Origin: JBCCTX01 sp964468435
GTDB lineage: Bacteria > Bacteroidota > Bacteroidia > J057
Assembly (NCBI GenBank): GCA_964468435.1
Contig: CAYXVE010000020.1
Coordinates: 9,718-73,717 of the forward strand
DNA: 64,000 nucleotides
Direction of reading: 5' to 3'
A program made the translations under genes and the position numbers. The stretch's first letter is position 1. Each line of letters begins with the position of its first letter. Shown in pieces: positions 1 through 8,957 of the stretch. Below the pieces are notes generated by a model that saw only the letters and a list, made by a program, of their open reading frames with translations, was not told the origin of the DNA and ran no database searches.

Positions 1-114
1 CTGGGTAAGATCAATACCTTTTTTAAGGATGATTGGTCTTCGTTCAAAAAAACAGTAATTAATGCAAATTTATCACCTTTTATGACGGACTTCACCACCC
101 TAAAGTTAAAATAG
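1..114 (+). CDS. 3' end of an unidentified protein (partial)
   Basis: Frame 1 is open from the left edge to a TAG at 112-114, giving the last 37 residues of a protein whose start lies outside the window. The tail is charged and aromatic (it contains FFKDDWSSFKK and ends in TLKLK) and has no membrane segment. It loosely resembles the end of the large VPS10/sortilin-like 'glycosyl hydrolase' propeller proteins common in Bacteroidota, but 37 residues are too few to decide. The next gene starts 5 bases downstream on the same strand, so the two are probably co-transcribed. Confidence 0.5.
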   Translation: MGKINTFFKDDWSSFKKTVINANLSPFMTDFTTLKLK

Positions 115-119
115 CACTT

Positions 120-590
120 ATGTCATTCGTTCATGTCAAAAGAATGTTACTGACCTTAGATCTTTTGCTTTTTGCCATGATGTTGGGGCCGGTAGTTTTA
201 TTGGGAGTAGCAGTTTACCTGGTTAACTCTGACTTTGAGATCGTCAATGAAGTACCAGATCTGTATGTAATTATTCCATTTGTATATGCTGTTATCTCCA
301 TTGCAGTATCCTATTTTATCTTTGAGCTTCGGATTGTCCAGATTAACAAAAAGGAAGAACTGTATCAGAAGCTCTTTCACTACAGGACATTATTCATTAT
401 CAGAATAGCAATTCTTGAAGGAGGAGCTATGTTGGCCTGTATCATGTACATGCTTACAGGAAATTCCATTTTATTTATTGTTGTGGGTGTATTACTGGGA
501 CTCATGTGGTTTTTCCGGCCTAACAAAGATCGTATTGTAAAAGAACTTCAATTAACAATCGATGAGGAAAATGACCTGAGAGCAGTTTGA
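120..590 (+). CDS. small integral membrane protein, unknown function
   Basis: 156 residues with about four hydrophobic segments (near residues 9-35, 47-70, 90-112 and 115-131) separated by a charged loop (QINKKEELYQK), and a charged acidic C-terminus. No enzymatic motif is visible. Its start lies 5 bases after the stop of the upstream gene, indicating one transcript. The following efflux genes begin 136 bases later, far enough for their own promoter. I do not recognise a named family; small four-helix proteins of this kind are common and uncharacterised in Bacteroidota. Confidence 0.7.
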   Translation: MSFVHVKRMLLTLDLLLFAMMLGPVVLLGVAVYLVNSDFEIVNEVPDLYVIIPFVYAVISIAVSYFIFELRIVQINKKEELYQKLFHYRTLFIIRIAILEGGAMLACIMYMLTGNSILFIVVGVLLGLMWFFRPNKDRIVKELQLTIDEENDLRAV

Positions 591-726
591 GTGTCTTCAG
601 AATCTCTTCAACATTATCGCTTAAATTAAACAAACTATTCTACTCGTTAGTATTTAATCAGTAAAAAGATCAGTGGATGGAGATTACTTAGATGGGTCTC
701 TGTTTGATGAATAGTAATACAGGTTT

Positions 727-1815
727 ATGTCAAAGATTACCATACGCATTGTATCCTTTATAGCTATTTTGGGCATAATTGGTGGGATTTTGGTCCAGCG
801 CTTTGATTGGTTTGAACAAGCGCAACCCGTACCCGGTGAGACCGCTACTGTTCAGGAAGCTGCCAACACTGTCTTACCTGTGACAGCCACCCGTATAAGA
901 CTAAGATCTTTGACAGATAATCTCTCAGTAACTGGCACCATCGAACCCGATGAATCAGTGGATATTAGTAGTGAGATTGCCGGAAAAGTGGAGAAAATTC
1001 ACTTTGCAGAAGGTAAATCTGTGCGTAAAGATGACTTGTTGTTGAAAATCGTTGATGATGATCTACAGGCTCAATTGAATAAAACCCAGTATCAATATGA
1101 ACTGGCAGAACAGAAGGAACAAAGGCGTCAACGCCTATTGAACAAAGGTGGCCTGAGCCAGGAGGAATACGATGAATCTTTTACAGAACTAAATACCTTG
1201 AAGGCTGAGATAGAACGTCTCAATGTCGAGATCGCCAAAACTGAAATACACGCTCCTTTTGATGGTGTAATCGGATTCAGATATGTGAGTGTTGGCAGTT
1301 ACCTCAATCTAGGATCTCAAATTGCAAACCTAGTCAAAGTTAATCCTGTTAAAGTAGCCTTCTCCATTCCTGAAAAATTTAGTACCAATGTAAAATCCGG
1401 CCAGAAGATCGATTTTACGATAGAAGGAGTCAACCAGACATTTACCGGGACGATATACGCTAAGGACCCTCGCATAGATCCAGCTACCCGGACTCAATTG
1501 ATGAAAGCCAAAGCCTCCAACAGTCAGGGAGTACTGCTGCCTGGTGCATTTGCCCTTATAGATGTGCCACTCTCTGAATTTGATAATGCCCTCGTGGTTC
1601 CCTCTGAAGCTATCATCCCTGAACTGGGTAAGCAAAAAGTTTTTGTTTATCGCAATGGAAAAGCTGTACCTGTTGAAATCAGGGTGGGATTGAGGCAGGC
1701 CGAAAACGTACAGGTGCTGGAGGGATTACAAGAAGGTGATACCGTCATCACTTCAGGCATGTTACAGCTACGCCCCAATATGGAAATAGAAATTGAAGAA
1801 ATACAAGCTATATGA
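727..1815 (+). CDS. RND efflux periplasmic adaptor (membrane fusion protein, HlyD/AcrA type)
   Basis: 362 residues. An N-terminal membrane anchor (about residues 7-23) is followed by the split lipoyl/barrel-sandwich region (TIEPDESVDISSEIAGKVEK near residue 75, partner strand TEIHAPFDGVIGF near 175), a short coiled-coil hairpin rich in Gln/Glu between them, then beta-barrel and membrane-proximal domains (VPSEAIIPELGKQKVFVYR near 295). Adaptors of this family link an inner-membrane RND pump to a TolC-like channel. Its stop overlaps the pump start by four bases (ATGA), the usual translational coupling. No outer-membrane channel gene lies beside it, so TolC is probably encoded elsewhere. The substrate cannot be read from sequence. 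Confidence 0.92.
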   Translation: MSKITIRIVSFIAILGIIGGILVQRFDWFEQAQPVPGETATVQEAANTVLPVTATRIRLRSLTDNLSVTGTIEPDESVDISSEIAGKVEKIHFAEGKSVRKDDLLLKIVDDDLQAQLNKTQYQYELAEQKEQRRQRLLNKGGLSQEEYDESFTELNTLKAEIERLNVEIAKTEIHAPFDGVIGFRYVSVGSYLNLGSQIANLVKVNPVKVAFSIPEKFSTNVKSGQKIDFTIEGVNQTFTGTIYAKDPRIDPATRTQLMKAKASNSQGVLLPGAFALIDVPLSEFDNALVVPSEAIIPELGKQKVFVYRNGKAVPVEIRVGLRQAENVQVLEGLQEGDTVITSGMLQLRPNMEIEIEEIQAI

Positions 1816-4800
1816 GTCTTTCATCTGTCAGTATTCGTCGTCCAGTGTTGGCGACGGTGATGTCAATCCTCATTATCCTGTTTGGTATACTCGGACTCAA
1901 TTATCTGGGAGTGAGAGAATTTCCCAGCGTAGATCCCCCGGTTATCTCCATTCAGACCAACTATGTAGGTGCTAATGCCGACATCATTGAATATCAGATC
2001 ACTGAACCTGTAGAAGAGGCCGTAAGCCGGGTTCAGGGAATACGGACTGTAAGTTCCGTTAGCCGGGATGGTAGAAGTACCGTTACGGTAGAATTTAACC
2101 TGGATGTTGACCTCGAAGTAGCTGCAAATGATGTGAGAGATAAGGTACAATCGGCCATCGAAAACCTACCTCCAGACGTAGATCCCCCCATCGTTTCCAA
2201 AGCAGATGCAGACGCATTTCCCATTATTTTCATCAACATTAAAAGCAATAGTCGCTCCCTGCTCGAACTTTCAGAGATTGCCGAAAACACTTTCAAAGAA
2301 CGTCTTCAAACGATCAATGGCGTCAGTGAAATCTATATTTGGGGCCAAAAAGAATACGCCATGCGTCTGTGGATGGATCCAGACAAACTGGCAGCTTATC
2401 AGATCACACCACTCGATGTGAGAGATGCTCTGGTAAGGGAAAATATAGAACTTCCCTCCGGAACGATCGAAGGTGCCACAACCGAGCTTACGGTCCGTAC
2501 GGAGGGACGACTCTCAACTCCCCAGGAATTCAACAATTTGATCCTTAAGGAAGAGGGAGACAAAAAAGTTCGATTCAGAGATGTGGGATATGCAGAATTA
2601 GGCCCCCTAAATCTACGGACTGTATTAAAACGCGATGGCTTGCCCATGGTAGGTAATGCCATTGTTGCCCGCCCCGGAGCCAACAACATCAGTATTGCTA
2701 CAGAAGTTTATACAAGGCTCAAACAAATCCAGAAAGACCTGCCTGAAGATATTGAATGGGATATAGGCTTTGATATGACGCGCTACATTGTGCAATCCAT
2801 CAACGAGGTGCAACAAACTATTTTTGTAGCTTTTGGGCTCGTTGTACTCATCATTTTCTTCTTTCTCAGAGATTGGCGTACAACCATAATTCCAGTTGTT
2901 GTAATTCCTATTTCATTGATCGGCGCCTTTTTTGTCATGTTCATATTTGGATTTACGATCAACGTATTGACGCTGCTAGGTATCGTTCTTGCAATAGGTC
3001 TGGTAGTCGACGACGCGGTCGTGGTTCTTGAAAATATTTATACCAAGATTGAGCAAGGGATGCCACCGCTTGAAGCGTCCTTTCGGGGTTCTAAGGAAAT
3101 CTTTTTTGCTGTAATCGCAACAACCGTGGCGCTAGTAGCAGTATTTCTACCCGTGATCTTTTTGCAGGGACTTACAGGAAGACTCTTCAGAGAATTTGGT
3201 ATTACAATCGCAGGTGCAGTGGTCATTTCCTCCTTTGTGGCTCTAACGCTCACGCCTATGCTTTCTTCAAAGATTTTGAAAAAAAGAGAACGACAATCCT
3301 GGTTTTACCGTGCTACAGAGTCGTTTTTCGTCTCTCTTAATCAAGGCTATAAACAAACACTTGAAGCATTTATGCAGTACAGATGGGCCAGTCTGGTCAT
3401 TATGTTCATAGCTGGCGGATTGATATATACGATTGGATCAGAATTACCAGAAGAGCTTGCCCCGCTTGAAGACCGCAACGGACTCCGCGTGTATGCTACA
3501 GGTCCTGAAGGATCTACCTTTGAATATATGGACGCCTATATCGATGAGATTATCCAAACGATGCAGGATAACTTTCCAGAAATTACAGGAATCGTCACAG
3601 TCACCTCACCCGGATATAGTGCAACGAGTTCCGTCAACTCGGGATTTGCCAGGGTAATCCTGAGTGACAGAGATAAAAGGGGAAAAAGCCAACAACAGAT
3701 CGCCAATGAATTGCAGTCGATGCTGGATGAAAAAACCCGGGCAAGGGCTTTTGTTTCGCAATCTTCTACCATCGGAAACCGGCGCTCCCGTTTTCCAGTT
3801 TCTTTTGTTATCCAGACTAATAATTTTGAAAAGCTGAAGCAAAAATTGCCTCAGTTTCTCGCTGAAGCGCAGAGCGATCCCACTTTTCAGTTTGTTGAGG
3901 TCGACCTGAAGTTCAACCGGCCCAGCCTGGTCATACGGGTCAACCGGGAAAAAGCCCGATCAATGGGTGTCTCTATACGTGACATTGCTCAAACCCTACA
4001 GTTAGGCCTCAGTGGGCAGCGATTTGGCTATTTTATCATGAACGGTAAACAATACCAAGTTGTAGGACAGGTAGAACGCGGTTATCGCGATGATCCACAA
4101 GATATACGAGAACTGTCTGTCAAAAATAAAGCGGGCCAGATGATTTCTCTCACCAATTTGATAAGTCTTGTGGAAGAGACTACGCCCCCTCAACTATTCC
4201 GGTACAATCGTTTCGTATCCGCAACGGTTTCGGCTTCACTCGCACAAGGAAAAACTATGGGAGATGGCATTGAGGCAATGGAAACCATTGCTGATCGCGT
4301 GTTGGATAGCTCATTTAGTACAGATTTGAGCGGCGACTCCAAAGAGTTTCGCGATAGCGCCTCCAGCCTGGCATTTGCCTTCCTGCTGGCCCTGGCCCTG
4401 ATCTACTTGGTTTTGTCTGCACAGTTTGAAAGTTTCCGCGACCCGTTGGTCATTATGTTTACCGTACCACTGGCAGTCGCTGGAGCAGTATTGTCCCTGG
4501 ATCTGTTTAGCCAGACACTGAACGTGTTTAGTCAGATTGGTATCATCATGCTCATTGGACTTGTCTCCAAGAATGGAATCCTGATTGTTGAGTTTGCTAA
4601 TCAACGCAAGGCAGCTGGATTAGACCGCACGGATGCCGTTATGGAAGCTGCAGCATCTCGCTTCAGACCTATTTTGATGACCAGTATCTCGACCATCCTG
4701 GGGGTATTACCCATTGCTTTAGCATTGGGAGCTGGTGCTGAAAGTAGGGTCTCTATGGGTATTGCCGTCATAGGTGGATTAGTATTTGCCACTGTATTGA

Positions 4801-4904
4801 CTTTATACGTGATCCCTGCCGTCTACACATATTTATCGGAAAAAGAAAAATCCGTGTCAAACGTAGAAGATATAGCGGAAGAAACTGAAAGAGTAAACAT
4901 CTGA
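1812..4904 (+). CDS. RND multidrug efflux permease (HAE1/AcrB family)
   Basis: 1030 residues, the normal length for a proton-driven HAE1-type pump. It opens with SSVSIRRPVLATVMSILIILFG (shown in part: IRRPVLATVMS), the classic first helix, has the paired acidic residues of TM4 (GLVVDDAVVVLENI near residue 400) needed for proton transfer, and a second repeat with LVSKNGILIVEFAN near 920. Two large periplasmic loops lie between TM1-2 and TM7-8. It should sit in the inner membrane and work with the adaptor that overlaps its start. Its stop directly abuts the stop of the convergent pyruvate-kinase-like gene, with no bases between. Confidence 0.95.
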   Translation: MSLSSVSIRRPVLATVMSILIILFGILGLNYLGVREFPSVDPPVISIQTNYVGANADIIEYQITEPVEEAVSRVQGIRTVSSVSRDGRSTVTVEFNLDVDLEVAANDVRDKVQSAIENLPPDVDPPIVSKADADAFPIIFINIKSNSRSLLELSEIAENTFKERLQTINGVSEIYIWGQKEYAMRLWMDPDKLAAYQITPLDVRDALVRENIELPSGTIEGATTELTVRTEGRLSTPQEFNNLILKEEGDKKVRFRDVGYAELGPLNLRTVLKRDGLPMVGNAIVARPGANNISIATEVYTRLKQIQKDLPEDIEWDIGFDMTRYIVQSINEVQQTIFVAFGLVVLIIFFFLRDWRTTIIPVVVIPISLIGAFFVMFIFGFTINVLTLLGIVLAIGLVVDDAVVVLENIYTKIEQGMPPLEASFRGSKEIFFAVIATTVALVAVFLPVIFLQGLTGRLFREFGITIAGAVVISSFVALTLTPMLSSKILKKRERQSWFYRATESFFVSLNQGYKQTLEAFMQYRWASLVIMFIAGGLIYTIGSELPEELAPLEDRNGLRVYATGPEGSTFEYMDAYIDEIIQTMQDNFPEITGIVTVTSPGYSATSSVNSGFARVILSDRDKRGKSQQQIANELQSMLDEKTRARAFVSQSSTIGNRRSRFPVSFVIQTNNFEKLKQKLPQFLAEAQSDPTFQFVEVDLKFNRPSLVIRVNREKARSMGVSIRDIAQTLQLGLSGQRFGYFIMNGKQYQVVGQVERGYRDDPQDIRELSVKNKAGQMISLTNLISLVEETTPPQLFRYNRFVSATVSASLAQGKTMGDGIEAMETIADRVLDSSFSTDLSGDSKEFRDSASSLAFAFLLALALIYLVLSAQFESFRDPLVIMFTVPLAVAGAVLSLDLFSQTLNVFSQIGIIMLIGLVSKNGILIVEFANQRKAAGLDRTDAVMEAAASRFRPILMTSISTILGVLPIALALGAGAESRVSMGIAVIGGLVFATVLTLYVIPAVYTYLSEKEKSVSNVEDIAEETERVNI

Positions 4905-6731
4905 TCAATCTGCACGTCTCAATGCAGGTAGCATGGGTGCATTTTTCTCGTGATAAGGTTGCATCCCTCTCAAAATTGTATCGAGCAGACTGATCGCACG
5001 AAGGATCATGGGACCTTTATTGAGCATGACACACTCGGCACGCTGCGCCATAGCAGCATCTGTAATTTCAGCACGGGAAGGTATACCCTTTTTCGCCAGG
5101 CTCTCCAAAACCTGCGTAGCCCATATCACAGGAATGTGTCCCGCCAGACAGATCGAAAGCATTTCTTCCTGAATGCGGGCAATGTGATCCCACCCAATTT
5201 CGATCGCCAGATCGCCACGGGCGATCATGACCCCAACTGGGTGCACCTGCATCGCTTCAAGTAAGATGTCTGTCAGATTATTGAACCCACTCTGGGTTTC
5301 TATTTTGAGAATGATCCCAAGCCTATCCTTGGCACCTAATTTATCGATCTCTTCAATAAGCTCCTTTACATCCTCTACAGTGTTCACAAAAGACATATTC
5401 ACCACATCTGCATATGCCGCTACAAAAGGTAGATCCCTGCAATCTTTTTCTGTAAGTCCTTTGATCTGAAGCTTTGTTCTGGGTAAGTTAATCCCTTTAT
5501 CTGCTCTTAGCTTACTCCCTTTAGCCTTGGCATTGACCACTTCTACCCTGATGTGATCCCTTGTCACTTTGACGATCTTACCTTCAATCTTTCCATCATC
5601 AAATAATATAGGCTCTCCCAGTTGCACATAGTCAAATATCTCTGGTGCAGTACAGGATATATGCGCTTCTGAAAGTATATTTCCCTCTTCATTATAATTT
5701 GTGGGCTGGCCATTAATTTGTTCCCGTGTAATGACCAGTATATCACCCTTACTAAGTATAATTTTTTGTTCTGATGGTGGGATTCGTTCTACGGTGGTCA
5801 ATACCTCCTGATATTCCTCATCCCTGTATAAAGGCAATCCCGTCTGAAAATATGCAGAATCGTACAACTGCGTCCAGCAACCATCTTCTTCTTTAGCGCC
5901 GATTCTCATAGACCTATGCTTTTGCCGGGTGTCTTTAAAAAACAGCGTATCATCCAGTTGCAAGTTGTTTATAGCTTCTGAAGACAAGGGAAGATGGGGG
6001 ACATTTTCTTCAGGATGGGGTTGTGGTCCCAACCAGATTCTAACAGGTTGTATAATCTGTCCCATGATATTCCTGTCGGGAATCAGTTTGAGGATTTCAG
6101 GACCAGGCTCTATACTTCCTGTCCGGATTTTAGGGCCTGCCAGATCCATTGCCACCTTACAGTTTTTGCCCAGTTGCTTGTTGGCAGTGTGCACATGATC
6201 TATCATCCGCAACCATTTTTCTTCATCATTATGTGCACAATTGATCCGCGCACAATTCATTCCAGTTGCTACCATTTCATGGACAAGCTCATAATCTTCT
6301 GCTGCTTCGCTGGGTAGGGTAACCATGATCCTGGATCTGCGATCACCAATTTCATTACCAAGAAGTGTCTCTGTATTCTTTTTGAGCAGGTTCTGAGCCT
6401 GCTTGATAGATAGGTCTGCATGGGGTAATTCAATACGGCCTTCTTGTAGAAATCCTTCTAGAATCGCTTTGCAGGATAGCATACTGGCCATTACATGGCT
6501 CTCGGCCTTTGCAAGGCGAGATAATCCCATATTTCCCAGTTTTTTTTGCAACTCACGTATGTCTACCATCCTCAAAGAGCGGTAGTGAACCAGATTGTAG
6601 GCACTCAACTCGTACTTTTGATGAACCTGCTGAAATTGATTTACATATTCCTTCTCCAATTCCTTCGCACTGTTGATCATTTTTTCTACCTCTTCCAGCA
6701 TCCAAAGGATCTTTTCCCTTTTAGCTACCAT
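4905..6731 (-). CDS. divergent pyruvate-kinase-family protein with N-terminal helical extension
   Basis: 608 residues. From about residue 130 it aligns by eye with pyruvate kinase: the (beta/alpha)8 start (SRIMVTLPSEAAED, then GMNCARINCAHNDEEKW), MDLAGPKIRTG, KGINLPRTKL, IILKIETQSG with the catalytic Lys near 474, MIARGDLAIEIG for metal binding, and VIWATQVLESL. Differences: about 125 helical residues precede the barrel, the B domain is enlarged (over 150 residues between IRTG and KGINLP), and the chain stops after the barrel, so the usual C-terminal allosteric domain is missing. ARGDLA replaces ARGDLG and the Thr-containing MLSGETA segment reads MLNKGPM. It is probably co-transcribed with the HD-domain gene 34 bases upstream. 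Activity as a true pyruvate kinase is uncertain. Confidence 0.8.
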   Translation of the reverse strand: MVAKREKILWMLEEVEKMINSAKELEKEYVNQFQQVHQKYELSAYNLVHYRSLRMVDIRELQKKLGNMGLSRLAKAESHVMASMLSCKAILEGFLQEGRIELPHADLSIKQAQNLLKKNTETLLGNEIGDRRSRIMVTLPSEAAEDYELVHEMVATGMNCARINCAHNDEEKWLRMIDHVHTANKQLGKNCKVAMDLAGPKIRTGSIEPGPEILKLIPDRNIMGQIIQPVRIWLGPQPHPEENVPHLPLSSEAINNLQLDDTLFFKDTRQKHRSMRIGAKEEDGCWTQLYDSAYFQTGLPLYRDEEYQEVLTTVERIPPSEQKIILSKGDILVITREQINGQPTNYNEEGNILSEAHISCTAPEIFDYVQLGEPILFDDGKIEGKIVKVTRDHIRVEVVNAKAKGSKLRADKGINLPRTKLQIKGLTEKDCRDLPFVAAYADVVNMSFVNTVEDVKELIEEIDKLGAKDRLGIILKIETQSGFNNLTDILLEAMQVHPVGVMIARGDLAIEIGWDHIARIQEEMLSICLAGHIPVIWATQVLESLAKKGIPSRAEITDAAMAQRAECVMLNKGPMILRAISLLDTILRGMQPYHEKNAPMLPALRRAD

Positions 6732-6765
6732 ATCAAACTGAAATTTATTGTATATAGTTGATAAG

Positions 6766-7329
6766 TTATAAAATTTTCAGCTCACTTTTTGCCTGTTTCA
6801 ACACATCCTCCAACCATTTTTCTAACTGTGGATGCCTACCGCTTAATTCATTCAAAATCTTTTCTGCAAATTCTACATATATGACCTTCCGTTTCCGGGT
6901 CCACTGAACCGGATAATACAGCATATCTAATATATTACTGCCCTTATCCGCAAGGCGTATTTTCTGTGCAGGTACCGATAAATATTGACCCCCTTCGATC
7001 TGGAGTCTTTTACGTTCGACATAAGGCAATTCCATATTATCTGTGAGCTCTTCAACAATCCTGGCTACTTCTGGACTAAATTTTTCAGAAAGCTCTTCAG
7101 GCGTGGTATTTGTGTCTTCCAGTACATCGTGAAGCAAAGAGGCCTGAAGGGTATACAAGTCATTTTCCCCCTCCACCTCGATCAATATCTGGGTCACTTT
7201 TAGCAGATGATTGACATAGGGCAGCAAGTTGTACCCACTACGTCTCAGATACTGATGCTGCAGGGCAGCAAAGTTGGCTGCATCCATCAGACAGGCTACT
7301 TTCTCCAGCTCTAGCTGTGAAAATTTCAT
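6766..7329 (-). CDS. HD-domain protein, SpoT/MESH1-like (p)ppGpp hydrolase family
   Basis: 187 residues covering only an HD-type hydrolase domain. The early helix has HQYLRRSGYNLLPYVNHLL, followed by LLHDVLEDTNTTPEEL (the HDxxEDT signature of RelA/SpoT and MESH1 hydrolase domains) and later KIRLADKGSNI, matching the KLADRLxN helix of that family. No synthetase, TGS or ACT domain is present, so it resembles a stand-alone small alarmone hydrolase. In this family the HD residues bind Mn2+ and remove the 3'-pyrophosphate from ppGpp; the exact substrate here is inferred. It lies 34 bases upstream of the pyruvate-kinase-like gene on the same strand. Confidence 0.8.
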   Translation of the reverse strand: MKFSQLELEKVACLMDAANFAALQHQYLRRSGYNLLPYVNHLLKVTQILIEVEGENDLYTLQASLLHDVLEDTNTTPEELSEKFSPEVARIVEELTDNMELPYVERKRLQIEGGQYLSVPAQKIRLADKGSNILDMLYYPVQWTRKRKVIYVEFAEKILNELSGRHPQLEKWLEDVLKQAKSELKIL

Positions 7330-7488
7330 TTCGAATAAAAACTGTTTTTCTACTGATCACAAAATAGACATCTCAAATGTATATTACCGCGAAAACATCA
7401 AAAAACACGCTAGTAATCAATGAGAAGAGTTGATTGAGTTAACTAGCTTTTTTCAATGAGCAAAGTATTTTAAAAAATTGTAAATACA

Positions 7489-7518
7489 CGTAGAGACGCG
7501 GTATATCGCGTCTCTACG
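7489..7518. repeat. perfect palindromic stem-loop (dispersed REP-like element)
   Basis: Two perfect 12-base arms, CGTAGAGACGCG and CGCGTCTCTACG, flank the 6-base loop GTATAT. The element is GC-rich inside an AT-rich spacer, 35 bases downstream of the susD-like stop codon on the minus strand. Very similar 'GTAGAGACGCG...CGCGTCTCTAC' palindromes are familiar as dispersed repeats in Bacteroidota and cyanobacteria (recalled, not searched). It may also act as a transcription stop for the SusCD operon, though only a loose T-rich stretch follows. Confidence 0.8.
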
Positions 7519-7552
7519 GTAAGTTTTAAATATGAACATGAATATTCAGTAA

Positions 7553-8902
7553 TCAATAACCAGGATTCTGATCCGATTGTGAAATCGCAGTATTTCTATC
7601 GATCTCATTGTCTGGAATGGGCAACACGAGGTCATTTTCACTTCTTCCCTTGGCAGTTAGGAACTCCAATGCCGTACCATATCTTTTCATATCATACCAA
7701 CGATGCCCTTCAAAAGCCAGCTCGACTCTCCTTTCCTCAGAAATAATGTCGATGAAGTTGCCCGCATCAAGTGTTACGGGCTCCAGGCCAGCTCTTGCGC
7801 GTACCAGATTGACCAGATCTGATGCACTCGCGAAATCACCCAGTTGTGCATCGGCCTCTGCTTTCATAAGCAAGACATCAGCTAACCGGACGACATAAGG
7901 CTTATCCGTCCCTGTACCGAAATCGATATATTTCTTAGCAAAGAGGGGTCCTGAAGTACTATTTACAGTTGAATCGATTACAGATGAACGAGTATCACCT
8001 TCTTCAAACACAAAAAGGTTATTTTCAGATGGGGGTGCTACTTCATGGCGGCCATCTGGCTGGTCCCAATACCAAAATGAGATAGAATTTGCATCGTTGG
8101 TATTAAAATCAATCTGAAGGATTGCTTCAGAGGTAAGATTGGCATTATATAAATCGCTGTAATTAGCTTCCAAAGTATATCCCACAGGATCATTGATCGC
8201 TGCTGCTGCTGCTGAAGATGCTTCTGCATAATTTCCCAATTGAAGCTGTACTTTGGCAAGCATAGCATTTGCTGCGGCCTTTGATACGCGAGCTCTGTCT
8301 CCATCGCTAGCCAGATTAGGAATAGCAGCATTGAGGTCTGCCAAAATCTGGCTGTTGACTTCACCTACAGAGGTACGTGGAACATTTACGTCGTCCAGCG
8401 TTTCAAGAGGTGTAGTGATCAAAGGTACAGCACCCCAATTATTTACCAGATGAAAATAGCAAATAGCACGTATTACCTTTGCTTCTGCCTCTAACTGAAG
8501 TCTTTCTGCATCAAGAGCTGGATCATCTACTGTAGGAAGAATACTAATAATCACATTGGCCCGGTAGATTGTATTATAAAGATTGTTCCAGAAACCTGCA
8601 ATACCTCCATTTGTAGCCAAAATATCGTTTTCATCCATTTCTCTCAGAGTAGTAAAAGTACCTGTATGAACCATATTGTCGGATACAAGATCCACTACGA
8701 TAGGAACAATGTTGGGGGCTCCGGCACCATAAACAGCTTGGAGACCATCATACAACCCATTCATTGCTACACCTGCACTGGAAGCATCAGTGATCAGGTT
8801 ACTGCTATCCACAGATAGACGAGGATCTACCTCGAGAGGTTCTTCACAAGCTACCAGCGAAATTCCAAGTAGCGTAAGGAATATATATATTAATCGTTTC
8901 AT
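7553..8902 (-). CDS. SusD/RagB-family nutrient-binding outer-membrane lipoprotein
   Basis: 449 residues with a lipoprotein signal peptide ending in SLVACEEP (lipid-attached Cys at 19). The N-terminal helical TPR-like half includes NLYNTIYRANVII, and the C-terminus has the classic SusD ending RRVELAFEGHRWYDMKRYG followed by LPIPDNEIDRN and a final NPGY. SusD proteins sit on the cell surface over the paired SusC barrel and capture glycans or other large nutrients. The SusC partner starts the same operon, 55 bases upstream. No hydrolase, sigma or anti-sigma gene accompanies the pair, so the substrate is unknown. Confidence 0.95.
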   Translation of the reverse strand: MKRLIYIFLTLLGISLVACEEPLEVDPRLSVDSSNLITDASSAGVAMNGLYDGLQAVYGAGAPNIVPIVVDLVSDNMVHTGTFTTLREMDENDILATNGGIAGFWNNLYNTIYRANVIISILPTVDDPALDAERLQLEAEAKVIRAICYFHLVNNWGAVPLITTPLETLDDVNVPRTSVGEVNSQILADLNAAIPNLASDGDRARVSKAAANAMLAKVQLQLGNYAEASSAAAAAINDPVGYTLEANYSDLYNANLTSEAILQIDFNTNDANSISFWYWDQPDGRHEVAPPSENNLFVFEEGDTRSSVIDSTVNSTSGPLFAKKYIDFGTGTDKPYVVRLADVLLMKAEADAQLGDFASASDLVNLVRARAGLEPVTLDAGNFIDIISEERRVELAFEGHRWYDMKRYGTALEFLTAKGRSENDLVLPIPDNEIDRNTAISQSDQNPGY

Positions 8903-8957
8903 TGATTTGATATTTACTGAATTTGAATGAGACTAAATGTTACACTTATTTTGACCA

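Noticed and set aside
1330..1635. Antisense 101-residue frame inside the efflux adaptor gene
   Set aside because: Lies entirely within a clearly coding region on the other strand and has no protein-like features.
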